From NCBI GenBank assembly GCA_027623555.1, contig JAQBSZ010000006.1, forward strand, positions 80,315 through 144,314: a stretch of DNA of 64,000 nucleotides, given 5' to 3'. How positions within the stretch are numbered: the first letter of the stretch is position 1; each line of letters starts with the position of its first letter. Below are positions 35,111-44,573 of the stretch, in pieces. The DNA is from Pseudomonadota bacterium (GTDB lineage: Bacteria > Pseudomonadota > Gammaproteobacteria > Pseudomonadales > Pseudohongiellaceae). The notes below the pieces were generated by a model. The model made no database searches. It saw only the letters and a list, made by a program, of their open reading frames with translations, and was not told the origin of the DNA. The translations under genes and the position numbers were made by a program.

Positions 35111-36439
35111 CTAACGCTGTTCATTCTCGCTTCGTTCTGCTAACAAGCTCTCATAGCCTTCATCATCCAAATGAGTAACCGCAATCCAGGCATGATTCAT
35201 TTCGTCTCCAGTGCGGCTACCCCACACAACGAATTGATCAGGGTCGGTGACATTCGGGTTATCCGCAGTATTGTCATACCATTGCTTCAGTACAAGAACA
35301 GCACCTGTAGGCAGTAATGGTGCAACGTCTGGATTGTAGATGTGGCTATGGTGCCACGTGGCACTCCAATTTGATACCTGGCTGATTGGTTCTGTGCGAC
35401 CTGTCGCAGGATAGAAGACTTCCAGCGATGCTGCATTCATACGAAGATGACCGTGGGGCTGAAAGCTGTCGATTCGTACAGGATGGTCAAATGATTGGAA
35501 TCCCTCCATCATCGTATATCCATTTGGAGGTATTACCAGATCTCCCTCTTTGCCGATTTGATATTGTTTCAGATCTTGTTGGTATTTAGCTTGCTCTTCA
35601 TAACCTTCAGGATGTAACCACAGAGCTACTTCAACAACATTGTCTCTAATCATCTCACCTTGAGCGGTGGCACCTAGACCGCCCGGGAACATGTGAATAC
35701 TCCAGCGAACCTGTGAACCGGCCGGGACTGTACGGCAGACACCCTCGGGAATAAGTTCACCCCATTTACCCATAGCATACTCGGTTAATTGACCATAAGT
35801 TTCAAATTCGCCATCTTCGTTAGGCGCATAAATGTCAGAATTGGCATGGTGCACTACGGCTTGTGCATCGCCGCGGGGTTTCACTTGCACTGCCTTGATG
35901 CACCGATCTTCCGATAATCCAATATCCACGAAATGCTTGCTCCACAGATCGCTTCCACTAGCAGGAATATCCATAGGTTGGGAAGCAACGACTAAATCTG
36001 GTTGACCAAGCTCAGTTGTAAAATTCCATTCATTTAAATCGGGTAGTTCGGGCATCTCTGGAACGATATCAGCGTCACCCAGAGGTGAGCCTTGGTTCAC
36101 CCACGCGATGATCGTGTCAATTTCGTCTTGCTCTAGGCGCCAGTCACCTTCAAGGTCCTGGATGCCAATGCCGTGATCGTATGCGTAGGGCGGCATGGTT
36201 CTATCGGCTACTTTCATTTGGACCAATGGAGCCCAAGGGCGTACCTGCTCATAACTGGTCAACTGCATAGGGCCAATACCACCTTCACGATGGCAAACCA
36301 CGCAATTTTCGTTAAGAATTCGACCAACGTCTCCGGTGTAAGTAACTGAATCATCGGAATCGGCTTGAGCCATTGCCTGACCCTGAAAGCCGATTAATGC
36401 AAACGCCGCTATGGTAAACCAGCCTTTTGCAATCTTCAT
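35111..36439 (-). CDS. Cytochrome c fused to PHM-like dicopper monooxygenase, copy 1
   Basis: A 442-residue exported protein; ATG 36439 has AAGGAG upstream. Signal peptide to about residue 25 (AMAQ). A short cytochrome c-like domain carries CVVCH at 46-50 and MPPY near 82. The rest matches the two-domain copper core of peptidylglycine alpha-hydroxylating monooxygenase: HH at 197-198 and His249 fit the CuA site; HGH at 329-331 and Met414 fit the CuB site. The region QPHGHLRMNAASLEVFYP is the Cu2-monooxygenase C-domain hallmark. Expected reaction type is copper-dependent C-H hydroxylation in the periplasm with electrons through the heme instead of ascorbate; the substrate is unknown. It is a paralogue of the protein at 43119-44462. 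Confidence 0.8.
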   Translation of the reverse strand: MKIAKGWFTIAAFALIGFQGQAMAQADSDDSVTYTGDVGRILNENCVVCHREGGIGPMQLTSYEQVRPWAPLVQMKVADRTMPPYAYDHGIGIQDLEGDWRLEQDEIDTIIAWVNQGSPLGDADIVPEMPELPDLNEWNFTTELGQPDLVVASQPMDIPASGSDLWSKHFVDIGLSEDRCIKAVQVKPRGDAQAVVHHANSDIYAPNEDGEFETYGQLTEYAMGKWGELIPEGVCRTVPAGSQVRWSIHMFPGGLGATAQGEMIRDNVVEVALWLHPEGYEEQAKYQQDLKQYQIGKEGDLVIPPNGYTMMEGFQSFDHPVRIDSFQPHGHLRMNAASLEVFYPATGRTEPISQVSNWSATWHHSHIYNPDVAPLLPTGAVLVLKQWYDNTADNPNVTDPDQFVVWGSRTGDEMNHAWIAVTHLDDEGYESLLAERSENEQR

Positions 36440-36525
36440 ATTGCTCTCCTTAACATACAGATTGTTCAATTAAATGATCTAAGTGTTATCTAGAATGACT
36501 ACAAGTATTTTGTCATGAGGATTAA

Positions 36526-37476
36526 TCATGGAGTTACAGTGATTCTCTGGTAGACGTTTGTCCAACAACACTGGTTGGTATTAGAGCTATCAGGCGCACC
36601 AAAATTGTCCACCTTGGCATGAATGATATAGTCACCGGGTTCTATAAAACTGGCATAGACTCGGGCCAGGCCTTCGCCTCCAGGGACTGAAACTACATTA
36701 GGCCCGCTTTGATTGGCTACTAATGTGCAGCCTTGGCACAGGACCGAAGGTTCTTTTGGTTGCTCTTCAACCTCGACAGTGCTCGCATGGTCTGGGTGAG
36801 AAGTAAAAGTTATCGCACCAGCGCCCTGATACTTATTAAATGTAACACCTATCGGCACTACTTCCGTAAATCGTGGGTCATCGGAATCACGCACAGATGG
36901 ATCTTCCACTTGTACTGTTAACAGAACTTCAGATCCGGCCTTCACAGACACGGGATAATCACGAACTGAAGCGAACAGGCCCGCAGAAATACCGTTGCTT
37001 TCACCAAAACCAGCAATCGGCTGCAGAGAGCCCTGTGGACGTGGGAGAATGAAGTCAAGTTCGTAAGCAGCTCGGCCTGCTCGGCCTGGGACTTTAAGTA
37101 CTTCCTGATCGCCGGTTTTTAAATTCCACCAAACATCGATGTCTGCCTGGTCCTGGGGTACTGTGACTGCAAATACACCGGTATGGCGGCCGGGAATAAA
37201 ATGGGTTGGTTGCATACCGCTAAATTCGGTGGGGTCCATGAAGTTGGCTTCACCCAGTGGAATATCAACCGCGTCCTGATTTCTATTGAGGTAGCCGTAT
37301 GAAAAGCTTCTGGAACCATTGGGGTTTACTATCCAGCCCTCCATTATTGGAATAATTGGCAATCCTTCTGGAGGTATCAGGCTGAGGAATCGGGGCTGCT
37401 GTGCCTGAACTGAAATACTGCCCAATGCTAGCAGCATCAAGGTGAGAATACCGAGTGTTTTACGCAAATGTTGCAT
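36526..37476 (-). CDS. Exported protein with C-terminal CCW motif, copy 1
   Basis: A 316-residue secreted protein (GGAGAG before ATG 37476, signal peptide ending VQAQ). It is strand-rich, with MEGWIVNPNGSRSFSYGYLN near residue 45 and a C-terminal NQCCWTNVYQRITVTP. The paralogue at 42200-43126 shares the WxxNxxGSxxxxxGxxNRN pattern and the CCW end. Each copy is adjacent to a PHM-like cytochrome gene, so the two likely act together. The CC pair could bind copper or form a vicinal disulfide; this is inference. Family not recognised. Confidence 0.7.
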   Translation of the reverse strand: MQHLRKTLGILTLMLLALGSISVQAQQPRFLSLIPPEGLPIIPIMEGWIVNPNGSRSFSYGYLNRNQDAVDIPLGEANFMDPTEFSGMQPTHFIPGRHTGVFAVTVPQDQADIDVWWNLKTGDQEVLKVPGRAGRAAYELDFILPRPQGSLQPIAGFGESNGISAGLFASVRDYPVSVKAGSEVLLTVQVEDPSVRDSDDPRFTEVVPIGVTFNKYQGAGAITFTSHPDHASTVEVEEQPKEPSVLCQGCTLVANQSGPNVVSVPGGEGLARVYASFIEPGDYIIHAKVDNFGAPDSSNTNQCCWTNVYQRITVTP

Positions 37477-37589
37477 GATTTTGCTCTCCAGATTGCCTTC
37501 TCGATGTAACTTTTTATGCATTAGTAAGATTATTTCGCGGCCTTGCAACATTAATGGATCCTAGTGTTCAATCTTGACTTATGTGTTTT

Positions 37590-37603
37590 TATTCATTTGT
37601 ATA
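37590..37603. promoter_or_regulatory. Candidate operator TATTC-ATTT-GTATA
   Basis: One of seven TATWC-N4-GTATA sites in the window. It lies 114 bp upstream of the CCW protein copy 1 start, in the 180-bp gap after the PQQ dehydrogenase, and could give that pair of genes its own promoter. Confidence 0.5.
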
Positions 37604-37731
37604 ATTTACTATTTAATCATGCGAAGTGCAAACAGTTTGCCTTGAAAGATTAGTACTAAAGTGAAGACATTCAAACACAGAATGTACATATGTCCGGGTG
37701 CCCAGCTATGCCCGATCCCATCTATTTCATG

Positions 37732-39672
37732 TCAGGGTAATGCCAAGGCAATAAGCTCAGCCGCTGTGCTTCCACCCCCGACAAATAAGGCAATATACTG
37801 CTTGCCCTGATGCTCGTAAGTGAAAGGCAAGCCAGTTTGATTAGCCGGCAAGTCAATTACGGCAAGAATGTCGCCGGTTTGCTTGTTTACCGCCCGCATT
37901 TTCGGCTTCGCACCCGCAACACCGGTACCCTCCGCGACGAATAGTAAAGTTTTAGTCAGCAAGACTCCTGCCCGCGTCGGCACACCGGTACGCGGAAGAT
38001 TAATACCTTCCAATAACGGGTGATTAGTAATGCGATCTGGTGTGTCGGCATTCGCGATCATCCACAAATGATCGCCCGAATTCATATCGATGGCAGTAAC
38101 TCGACCATAGGGTGGTTTGACGAGCTCGAGACCTTGAACGCGGGGTATACGAACGCCAAAACCTTGACTGAGATCCAAGTCTGAACCCGCATATTTTGCT
38201 AGCGACATTACCCCCAATTGTGTTCTCGAAGGCACGTAGAGAATCCCAGTCTCTGGGTCAAGCGCGGAGCTTTCCCAGTTGGATCCGCCAGTTGCATTGG
38301 GCAATGAAAGCGTGCCGCGTGTACCGTCTGAGGCCTCTGTCAAAGACGGAGGTGTATAGATCGATGGGCTGAGGCGATAGTCCTGGATGGCCTCCAAAGC
38401 CAGCTCCCTAACTTCAGGCGTAAAATCTATCAGGTCACTTTCGGTAAATCCCTGGCGATCAAATGGCGCTGGACGAGTAGGAATGGGTTGAGTGGGGGAA
38501 TACCATTCTCCGGGCACATCGCCTGCGGGAACCGGACGCTCCACAATAGGCCAGATGGGCTCGCCATTCAGTCTGTCAAAAGCGTAAACAAATGACTGCT
38601 TGGTTACGGACATAACCACCTTTCTGCCATTGGGCAAATCAGCGAAAATTGGCGGCGATGGAACGTCGTAATCCCAGATGTCATGGTGAACCAACTGAAA
38701 GTGCCACTGACGCTCGCCGGTTTTTATATCTAAAGCTACCAGGGAGCTAGAAAATAAGTTATCACCATGACGCTCGCCGCCAAAGGCATCACTGGTGGCA
38801 GCTTCTGTCGGAAGATAGACATGACCTAATTCTGGATCTCCTGAGATCGCTGCCCAGACGCCGGTGTTACCTGTTATCTCGTTTCCAGTAATCCAGGATT
38901 CAAAACCAACTTCTCCACGCTCGGGAATGGTATGGAAAGTCCACAATAGCTCACCTGTGTGCACATCAAAGCCGCGTACATCTCCCTTTGTATTTAATTT
39001 GGAACGCGGTCGGCCACCGCCTCTGTGTGCTGACCCCACAACAATGACATCATTCATCACAAACGGCGGCGCTGACAGACCGATTTCGGGGTAGGCATAG
39101 CGGGGATCATCGCCGTTACGGACACCTACAAACAGGTCAACGATGCCATTATCACCAAAATTCGAATCAGGAATACCAGTTTCGGCATCCAGCGATACCA
39201 TCAGATAACCCGGGGAAACATCGATTACTCGAGCATTATTCCCATCACTCCAATAGGCAACACCACGGCCGGAACCCTTGCGCGGAGCCTCGTCGTATCG
39301 ATCGCCTTCCTGATAGCGGAACATCCACAGTACCTGGCCACTTGTGGCATCAAGAGCCACAACATTTCGTGTGCTACCGATATTTGCGTATAACACCCCT
39401 TCTATTTCCAATGGTGTAGAAGGGTTTGTATAGTCTGTATTGGGCCCGAAATTTGCCGTCGAGAATCGCCAGGCAATCTCAAGATCAGCTACGTTTTCTG
39501 CGTTGACCTGATCTAGCGGCGAATAACGATTGGCAGATTCGCTACCGTGAATATTAGGCCAATCCCCGTCATCTACGCTGGTGCCGGTTTGACCAAAAGC
39601 AAAGGAGGCGCAGGCAAAATAGCTTGCGGCAACAATGAGGTTCAAACCTATTCTTCTAGTTTCTATCATCAA
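37732..39672 (-). CDS. PQQ-dependent dehydrogenase (quinoprotein glucose-dehydrogenase-like)
   Basis: A 646-residue periplasmic quinoprotein. After a signal peptide (ends AFGQ) it opens DWPNIHGSESANRYSPLDQV, the typical start of the eight-bladed propeller, and shows blade repeats such as VVALDATSGQVLWMF, VRGFDVHTGELLWTF and LVALDIKTGERQWHF. WDYDVPSPP and GGSNWESSALDPETG are conserved in the glucose-dehydrogenase-like branch. There is no CxxCH, so electrons must pass to a separate cytochrome, possibly one of the heme proteins in this block. It would oxidise an alcohol or aldehyde product of the pathway. PQQ synthesis genes are not in the window. Confidence 0.88.
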   Translation of the reverse strand: MMIETRRIGLNLIVAASYFACASFAFGQTGTSVDDGDWPNIHGSESANRYSPLDQVNAENVADLEIAWRFSTANFGPNTDYTNPSTPLEIEGVLYANIGSTRNVVALDATSGQVLWMFRYQEGDRYDEAPRKGSGRGVAYWSDGNNARVIDVSPGYLMVSLDAETGIPDSNFGDNGIVDLFVGVRNGDDPRYAYPEIGLSAPPFVMNDVIVVGSAHRGGGRPRSKLNTKGDVRGFDVHTGELLWTFHTIPERGEVGFESWITGNEITGNTGVWAAISGDPELGHVYLPTEAATSDAFGGERHGDNLFSSSLVALDIKTGERQWHFQLVHHDIWDYDVPSPPIFADLPNGRKVVMSVTKQSFVYAFDRLNGEPIWPIVERPVPAGDVPGEWYSPTQPIPTRPAPFDRQGFTESDLIDFTPEVRELALEAIQDYRLSPSIYTPPSLTEASDGTRGTLSLPNATGGSNWESSALDPETGILYVPSRTQLGVMSLAKYAGSDLDLSQGFGVRIPRVQGLELVKPPYGRVTAIDMNSGDHLWMIANADTPDRITNHPLLEGINLPRTGVPTRAGVLLTKTLLFVAEGTGVAGAKPKMRAVNKQTGDILAVIDLPANQTGLPFTYEHQGKQYIALFVGGGSTAAELIALALP

Positions 39673-39852
39673 TTAACCTGAATGGGTTCTTCTAGCTTAA
39701 CTTGCGATCTCAATTTCTTAAGCGGTCATAGACTGCATGGTGTGTAAAAGCGTGAATTCGATAAAACCGTCTTTATGCGGATAAACACTGGCAACAATTT
39801 TTACACTGAATTTTCCATGAGCCCTTATATGACCGGAAAACCATTTTCTGTC

Positions 39853-40905
39853 CTAAGGGCGAACTCGTATGTATTTTTGTATAGTTCGACCCATCGGTTC
39901 GCCGCCGTACATATTACCTTCCGCATCTACGGCAACAAACTCTGCTCCCACTCCGCCAAGCACATGCGGATTCGCAAAGGGAGTTAAGACAAAATAATTC
40001 ACCCAACCCGATTTAACCTCACCTATTCTTATTCCCATCTCCCAGCCCGGATTCTCTACATTGTCAGACTCTGAATCAGCCACAAAAATATTGCCGTGGT
40101 CATCAAAAGATATTCCACTGGGTCTACCAAATTGCGTCCAAACAGCTAAAAACTCACCGTCCTGGTCAAAAAGTTGAGTTCGGCTGTTAGAGCGATCACC
40201 TACATAAAGTTTTCCATCATTATCAATTGCGATAGTGTGCAATGCTCTAAATTCGCCGGGAGCGTAGCCGGTTGATCCCCAGGACTTAATAAAAGAACCA
40301 TCACTGGCAAATTTCATCACACGATTATTACCGTCATTATTGTGCCCATCAGCGACAAAGATATCGCCATTGTCTCCAATTACCACATCAGAAGGGGATG
40401 TAAAATGATTGTTACTACTGCCTTCTTCCCCTGGGGTACCCAATACCATTAGAACCTCTCCGGCTGGGCTAAATTTGATGACTTGATGAGCTCGGGAGTC
40501 ACCTGCAGGGAGCCTGTCTCTTCGTACTGCTTCAGTTACCCAGACATTACCATCAGAATCGACATCAAGCCCATGCGGCCAGATAAACAAGCCAGCGCCA
40601 AAACTCGCGACCAGGTTTCCGTCGGGGTCAAATTTGAGAATCGGATCCAAATCAGAATCTACACATTCGTAGCCAAAATTCTCTCGAGGGGCATCGCATC
40701 TAACAACTGCCCAGATGTGCTTGCCATCCGGGTCAACAGCCACATCGCCAACCGCACCCATTTCCCGTCCATCTGGAAATTTTGCCCACCCAGGAACAGT
40801 ACGATAGGGGTTCGGCAACCCTTGAGAAAAAGCTTGCATACCCATTGCCAGCAATATGATTGCCAATAGCCCTTGAATAAACTTCGAATTGCTTGCTTTG
40901 AACAT
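39853..40905 (-). CDS. PAL-like beta-propeller lyase, copy 1
   Basis: A 350-residue exported NHL-repeat protein (signal peptide ends AFSQ; GAGGTAAG before the ATG). It follows the pattern of peptidyl-alpha-hydroxyglycine alpha-amidating lyase (PAL): Arg69 in VVRCDA, His111 in WPHGLDVD, DGHNN at 186 where animal PAL has DGYCN, His223 in LHTIAID and Arg238 in GDRSNSR. The third zinc-ligand histidine of PAL is replaced near Glu322, so metal binding may differ. PAL cleaves N-acyl-alpha-hydroxyglycines to an amide and glyoxylate, the second step after PHM. A PHM-like enzyme is encoded on either side. The paralogue is at 46786-47874. Confidence 0.75.
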   Translation of the reverse strand: MFKASNSKFIQGLLAIILLAMGMQAFSQGLPNPYRTVPGWAKFPDGREMGAVGDVAVDPDGKHIWAVVRCDAPRENFGYECVDSDLDPILKFDPDGNLVASFGAGLFIWPHGLDVDSDGNVWVTEAVRRDRLPAGDSRAHQVIKFSPAGEVLMVLGTPGEEGSSNNHFTSPSDVVIGDNGDIFVADGHNNDGNNRVMKFASDGSFIKSWGSTGYAPGEFRALHTIAIDNDGKLYVGDRSNSRTQLFDQDGEFLAVWTQFGRPSGISFDDHGNIFVADSESDNVENPGWEMGIRIGEVKSGWVNYFVLTPFANPHVLGGVGAEFVAVDAEGNMYGGEPMGRTIQKYIRVRP

Positions 40906-41021
40906 GTTCTTACCTCACTTGAATAACACTAAGCTGTGTTTATATTGTTAATTTTGAAAATCCTGTACTGCTATACACATTGAGATGAGTTTGAGCATAT
41001 CGAGACTACCCACTCATTAGA

Positions 41022-42077
41022 TTACTGCTCAGAAATTTCCATTTCTTCCTGCACGCGCGCGCCACGCAACATATTGGTCATGCCATAGTTACCTTCGTGA
41101 CAAGCGTATTCGTAAAGCAATCCATCAACTTTAGTCATGGATACAATGGCGGTAAACTTGTCAGTGTAGGTAGTTGGATCATCAACTGTAAATTCATAAT
41201 CAACGGTAGAAGGCCCTACCCTGGTGAATTTTTCTGTTAGTACCTTGTCATAGGAGCTTCCGGGTAGCCCCGAATCGGCAGCTAGACCAGCAAAACTTGC
41301 AGTAAGGCTGTTAAAGTTTCTGGTCACAACAACCAATGAATCACCATCCCAATAACCACGGGAATCACCGGTCCAGAAACGAATATCATCATGAAGTGAT
41401 TCGATGTCTTTTGAGGAATCATAGAGAGGGACAATGCGAGCATCGTGAATCATTTCAGTCAAAATCACTGCGGTGTCTCTGTTTTGAAAGATCTGTATAT
41501 TATTATTGTAAACGCTTGGGGTAAAAGGAGGCCCTGAGTTAAAGCCGACCAGGCATCTTTCAGAAAGGCCACGATCTTCTGGACCGTCTGTACCAATACC
41601 GCGAGCAAGATGTCTGGCAGGTCTTTCTGCTGTTTTTTCAGAACCGCGGGTTCCAAACTGTAACTGCACTCCTTCCTGTAGATCGGGAACGCGACCATTC
41701 TTTGGATAGACTATATGTGAAGTTCGTACGTTGCCACCAATACCAGCTTGCTCCAGCCAGAAGTCATCATAAGTCCTCCCCACTTCACCAGCTGGAGGGG
41801 GATTCTCAACTGTTGTGACATCTGTTTCAGCCGTTGGTGCCAAAGCGGCAGCTATTTCTTCTTCGGTTAGAAACTCGCGCTCACCAAATTGTGAGGGTCT
41901 TTCCATGGGAGTATTGGATGAAAAATTCCATACTCCTTGCAGATCTGGTTGCCCCCACTCTGTGCGAGGAGCCAGGTAATCCTCAGTTGCAAAACCAAGA
42001 GACAACAATGAACAACCAACGATAATTGATGCACTGGAAATCGCCAGTGTTTTTAGCATTTTCACGAGAGGTCCCAT
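41022..42077 (-). CDS. Exported PDLQGVW-family protein, copy 1
   Basis: A 351-residue secreted protein. Signal sequence precedes YLAPRTEWGQPDLQGVWNFS. Conserved blocks shared with the copies at 49978, 62922 and 63772 include EMIHDARIVPLYD, GDSRGYWDGDSLVVVTRNF and a C-terminal YEYACHEGNYGM. I do not know a proven activity for this family; the repeated aromatic and His residues suggest ligand or metal binding in the periplasm. The start could also be ATG 42059. It lies between the PAL-like gene and the second CCW gene, so it is part of the same transcript. Confidence 0.7.
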   Translation of the reverse strand: MGPLVKMLKTLAISSASIIVGCSLLSLGFATEDYLAPRTEWGQPDLQGVWNFSSNTPMERPSQFGEREFLTEEEIAAALAPTAETDVTTVENPPPAGEVGRTYDDFWLEQAGIGGNVRTSHIVYPKNGRVPDLQEGVQLQFGTRGSEKTAERPARHLARGIGTDGPEDRGLSERCLVGFNSGPPFTPSVYNNNIQIFQNRDTAVILTEMIHDARIVPLYDSSKDIESLHDDIRFWTGDSRGYWDGDSLVVVTRNFNSLTASFAGLAADSGLPGSSYDKVLTEKFTRVGPSTVDYEFTVDDPTTYTDKFTAIVSMTKVDGLLYEYACHEGNYGMTNMLRGARVQEEMEISEQ

Positions 42078-42199
42078 AATAAAAAAGAGATATAACCAAC
42101 CATCCTTTTAAAAGGATTTGCCATTATTAATCTTTGACCCTGTTTGTGTAATTTCTCAGCACGGTGTCTGCCTCAAATAGCTAGACACACCTGTAAAAC

Positions 42200-43126
42200 T
42201 CAAGGCGTAACTGTTACCGGTACATAAACATTTGACCAGCAGCACATGTTATCGAACCTGGTGTCGGGTGCTAAAAAATTGTCAGCTCGCAGCCGAATAA
42301 TATACTCACCAGGCTCCCAGAACGTCGCGTTGGTCTGAACATGGGTCCAGTCTTCGGCGCTACTTTGGCTAAAGCCTGCTTCTGCTCTGTCACTGCCAGT
42401 AATTAAGGCTGGTTCTAACTCTGGAACAGAAGGCCCTTGATGTAGTACCCATTCCGTGCCCAGAGGGTAGAAGAGCAATTTACTTTGTTCGGGATAGTCA
42501 GCGCGGTTGCCACGATCCTGCACATAGGCAGACAAATTCACAGGAATTCCAACTGATGCGGCGACTCTAGCAGCCATAATCCCTTCGCGTGTCGTAGACT
42601 CGGCTCCATCTATATCGAATCGAATGGCTGGTGCAAGCGAGCCAAGAGCTCTCTCCCCGTCACTCATTTCGTAGGTTGTCGAAGTAGCCCTACCGGGAAC
42701 GGAGTACTCATACCCAGCATGCTTTAAGGTCCACACAACTTCAGTACCTGCCATATCAGCTGGTACTGTGACTGCGAATGCGCCTCTTTCATTTATTCCA
42801 ACAAAACCACCGCGATTGTAAACAGGGAAGTGCGTGGGCTGCACGCCGTCGAACTGTGCTGGTTCGATAAAGTTGTTCGGGCCCAGGGGAATATCGACTA
42901 CCTCTTCCCGATTTCTGTTAGCAAAGCCGAACAACATCGTCACTGAACCGTTATCGTTGGGAGTCCAACCGTTGAATATAGGAGCAACCAGATCACCACT
43001 GGCCTTTCGGTCAGCCAACGGGTATTCACGCAAATGCGAAGGTAGCTGAGCAAAGAGAGGTGTAACAACCAATCCCATCAGAAAAAGCGCTTGTGTCCTT
43101 ACTGCAAGGCGCTTGATCTTATTCAT
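42200..43126 (-). CDS. Exported protein with C-terminal CCW motif, copy 2
   Basis: A 308-residue secreted protein whose start overlaps the stop of the PHM-like cytochrome by 8 nt, proving tight coupling. The signal peptide ends LFAQ. It shares NGWTPNDNGSVTMLFGFANR, the PTHF segment and the end MCCWSNVYVPVTVTP with copy 1 at 36526. The body looks like a beta-sandwich. The consistent pairing with a PHM-like cytochrome suggests a partner or chaperone subunit. Confidence 0.72.
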   Translation of the reverse strand: MNKIKRLAVRTQALFLMGLVVTPLFAQLPSHLREYPLADRKASGDLVAPIFNGWTPNDNGSVTMLFGFANRNREEVVDIPLGPNNFIEPAQFDGVQPTHFPVYNRGGFVGINERGAFAVTVPADMAGTEVVWTLKHAGYEYSVPGRATSTTYEMSDGERALGSLAPAIRFDIDGAESTTREGIMAARVAASVGIPVNLSAYVQDRGNRADYPEQSKLLFYPLGTEWVLHQGPSVPELEPALITGSDRAEAGFSQSSAEDWTHVQTNATFWEPGEYIIRLRADNFLAPDTRFDNMCCWSNVYVPVTVTP

Positions 43127-44462
43127 CGAATTCCGCCTCTCCTAACGCAGTACCAGTTCTGTTTTCGCGTTCTTTTCGCTCGTCCAGCAGTTTTTCGTAA
43201 CCCTCATTGTCCAGATGAGTAACAGCGATCCAGGCGTGCGACATTTCATCACCTGTGCGCTGACCGGACGTAACCCACTGGTCCGGATCAGGATTCCAGG
43301 GATTATCGGCTGTGTTGTCGTGCCAACCAGTCAAGATAATGACGGCACTTGCTGGAACGAGTGGTTGATATCCCTCTTCATAGGTATGGCTGTGATTCCA
43401 GCCAGCACTCCAGTTGGACACCTTACTGACTAGTTCGGTACGCCCTGTATCAGGATAGAAAATTTCCATAGACATGGCCACACCGCGCAGGTGCATGTGA
43501 GGCTGCCAGCTGTCAAGACGAACCGGATGATCAAAGGAATGAAATCCTTGAGTCATCAACTTGCCGTGAGGGGGAATGAGGTAATCGTCGGACTCACCGT
43601 TCTTGCTAAGATAATAGTTATCAACATCTTGAAAATAGGCTGTTTCTTCGTCGAAGTCATCCTCTTCATCGTAGTACCAGATACCAACTGTTACTTGATC
43701 GTCGGCTACTGCGTTTCCATCGGGATAGTAATGGATACTCCATTCAACCATCGAATTCGCGGGTGCCACTCTACAAGCTCCTTTTGGAATCTTTTCACCA
43801 AGTTTGCCCATAGCAAATTCGGATAGGAGACTATTCCATTCCCATTCACCATTTTCGTCTAGAGTTAAGAGCGTGGTGACGCCATGGTGTGTTGATCCGC
43901 TCGCGGCTGCCGACGGTATTGTCTCAACTGCTTTAATGCAGCGGTTTTCGGTAATTCCAGTAGGTACCCTAGGCTCCCACCAGTAATCCTGACCTCTCGC
44001 TGGAACGTCCCACTTCTCGGACTTGATGGTGTGGTCAGGAGGGCCCAACTCTTTTGCAAACTGAAATTCACCAGGGACCGGGAATTCCTTCGCAGGCGGC
44101 AATTCTTCGGGGTTACCAATGGGAGACCCCGCATCAACCCATGCAACGATGGTATTAATGTCTTCATTAGACATCCGCCAGTCATTTTTCAACTCTTGAA
44201 TTCCGATATCGTGGTCGTACTGATAGGGCGGCATTTCTCGCTCGGAGACCTTCAGGCGAATAAGCGGAGCCCAGGGTCGAACTTCATCATAGCTGGTGAA
44301 GGACATCGGACCGATTCCACCTGGCTGGTGGCAAATTTGGCAGTTGTCTTGCATGATTCTCGAGACCTGGTTTGCATAGGTGATCTCTTCCTCAGCTGCA
44401 ACTGCCAGCACAGGCAACAACGAAAACACAGCAAAGACCCAAATTAACCTTGCTCTTGTCAT
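43119..44462 (-). CDS. Cytochrome c fused to PHM-like dicopper monooxygenase, copy 2
   Basis: A 447-residue exported protein with AAGGAGAG before ATG 44462. Signal peptide to about residue 23. CQICH at 41-45 and MPPY at 77-80 form the cytochrome c part. Copper ligands in PHM-like positions are complete: HH at 192-193 (STHHGVTT), His244 (WSIHYYPDG), HMH at 322-324 (QPHMHLRG) and Met407 (GDEMSHAW). It keeps the same DNP spacing (HDNTADNPWNPDPDQW) as bacterial Cu2-monooxygenase C domains. The gene order with its CCW partner is the reverse of that in copy 1, so the pairs did not arise by simple recent duplication of a two-gene unit. Confidence 0.82.
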   Translation of the reverse strand: MTRARLIWVFAVFSLLPVLAVAAEEEITYANQVSRIMQDNCQICHQPGGIGPMSFTSYDEVRPWAPLIRLKVSEREMPPYQYDHDIGIQELKNDWRMSNEDINTIVAWVDAGSPIGNPEELPPAKEFPVPGEFQFAKELGPPDHTIKSEKWDVPARGQDYWWEPRVPTGITENRCIKAVETIPSAAASGSTHHGVTTLLTLDENGEWEWNSLLSEFAMGKLGEKIPKGACRVAPANSMVEWSIHYYPDGNAVADDQVTVGIWYYDEEDDFDEETAYFQDVDNYYLSKNGESDDYLIPPHGKLMTQGFHSFDHPVRLDSWQPHMHLRGVAMSMEIFYPDTGRTELVSKVSNWSAGWNHSHTYEEGYQPLVPASAVIILTGWHDNTADNPWNPDPDQWVTSGQRTGDEMSHAWIAVTHLDNEGYEKLLDERKERENRTGTALGEAEFDE

Positions 44463-44573
44463 GATTCTCTCCTTACCTTTTCCCTGATTCGAAAATGCCA
44501 GTGCTGAGCAGCGCAGTTTCGGTTGAGAATTGTACAATTTCATCTCCTAGATATCTCTCTTCTGCCGCCAACA

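Noticed and set aside
40960..40985. A TATAC half-site upstream of the exported-protein genes as an eighth operator
   Set aside because: The second half (GTATA) is missing at the required spacing.
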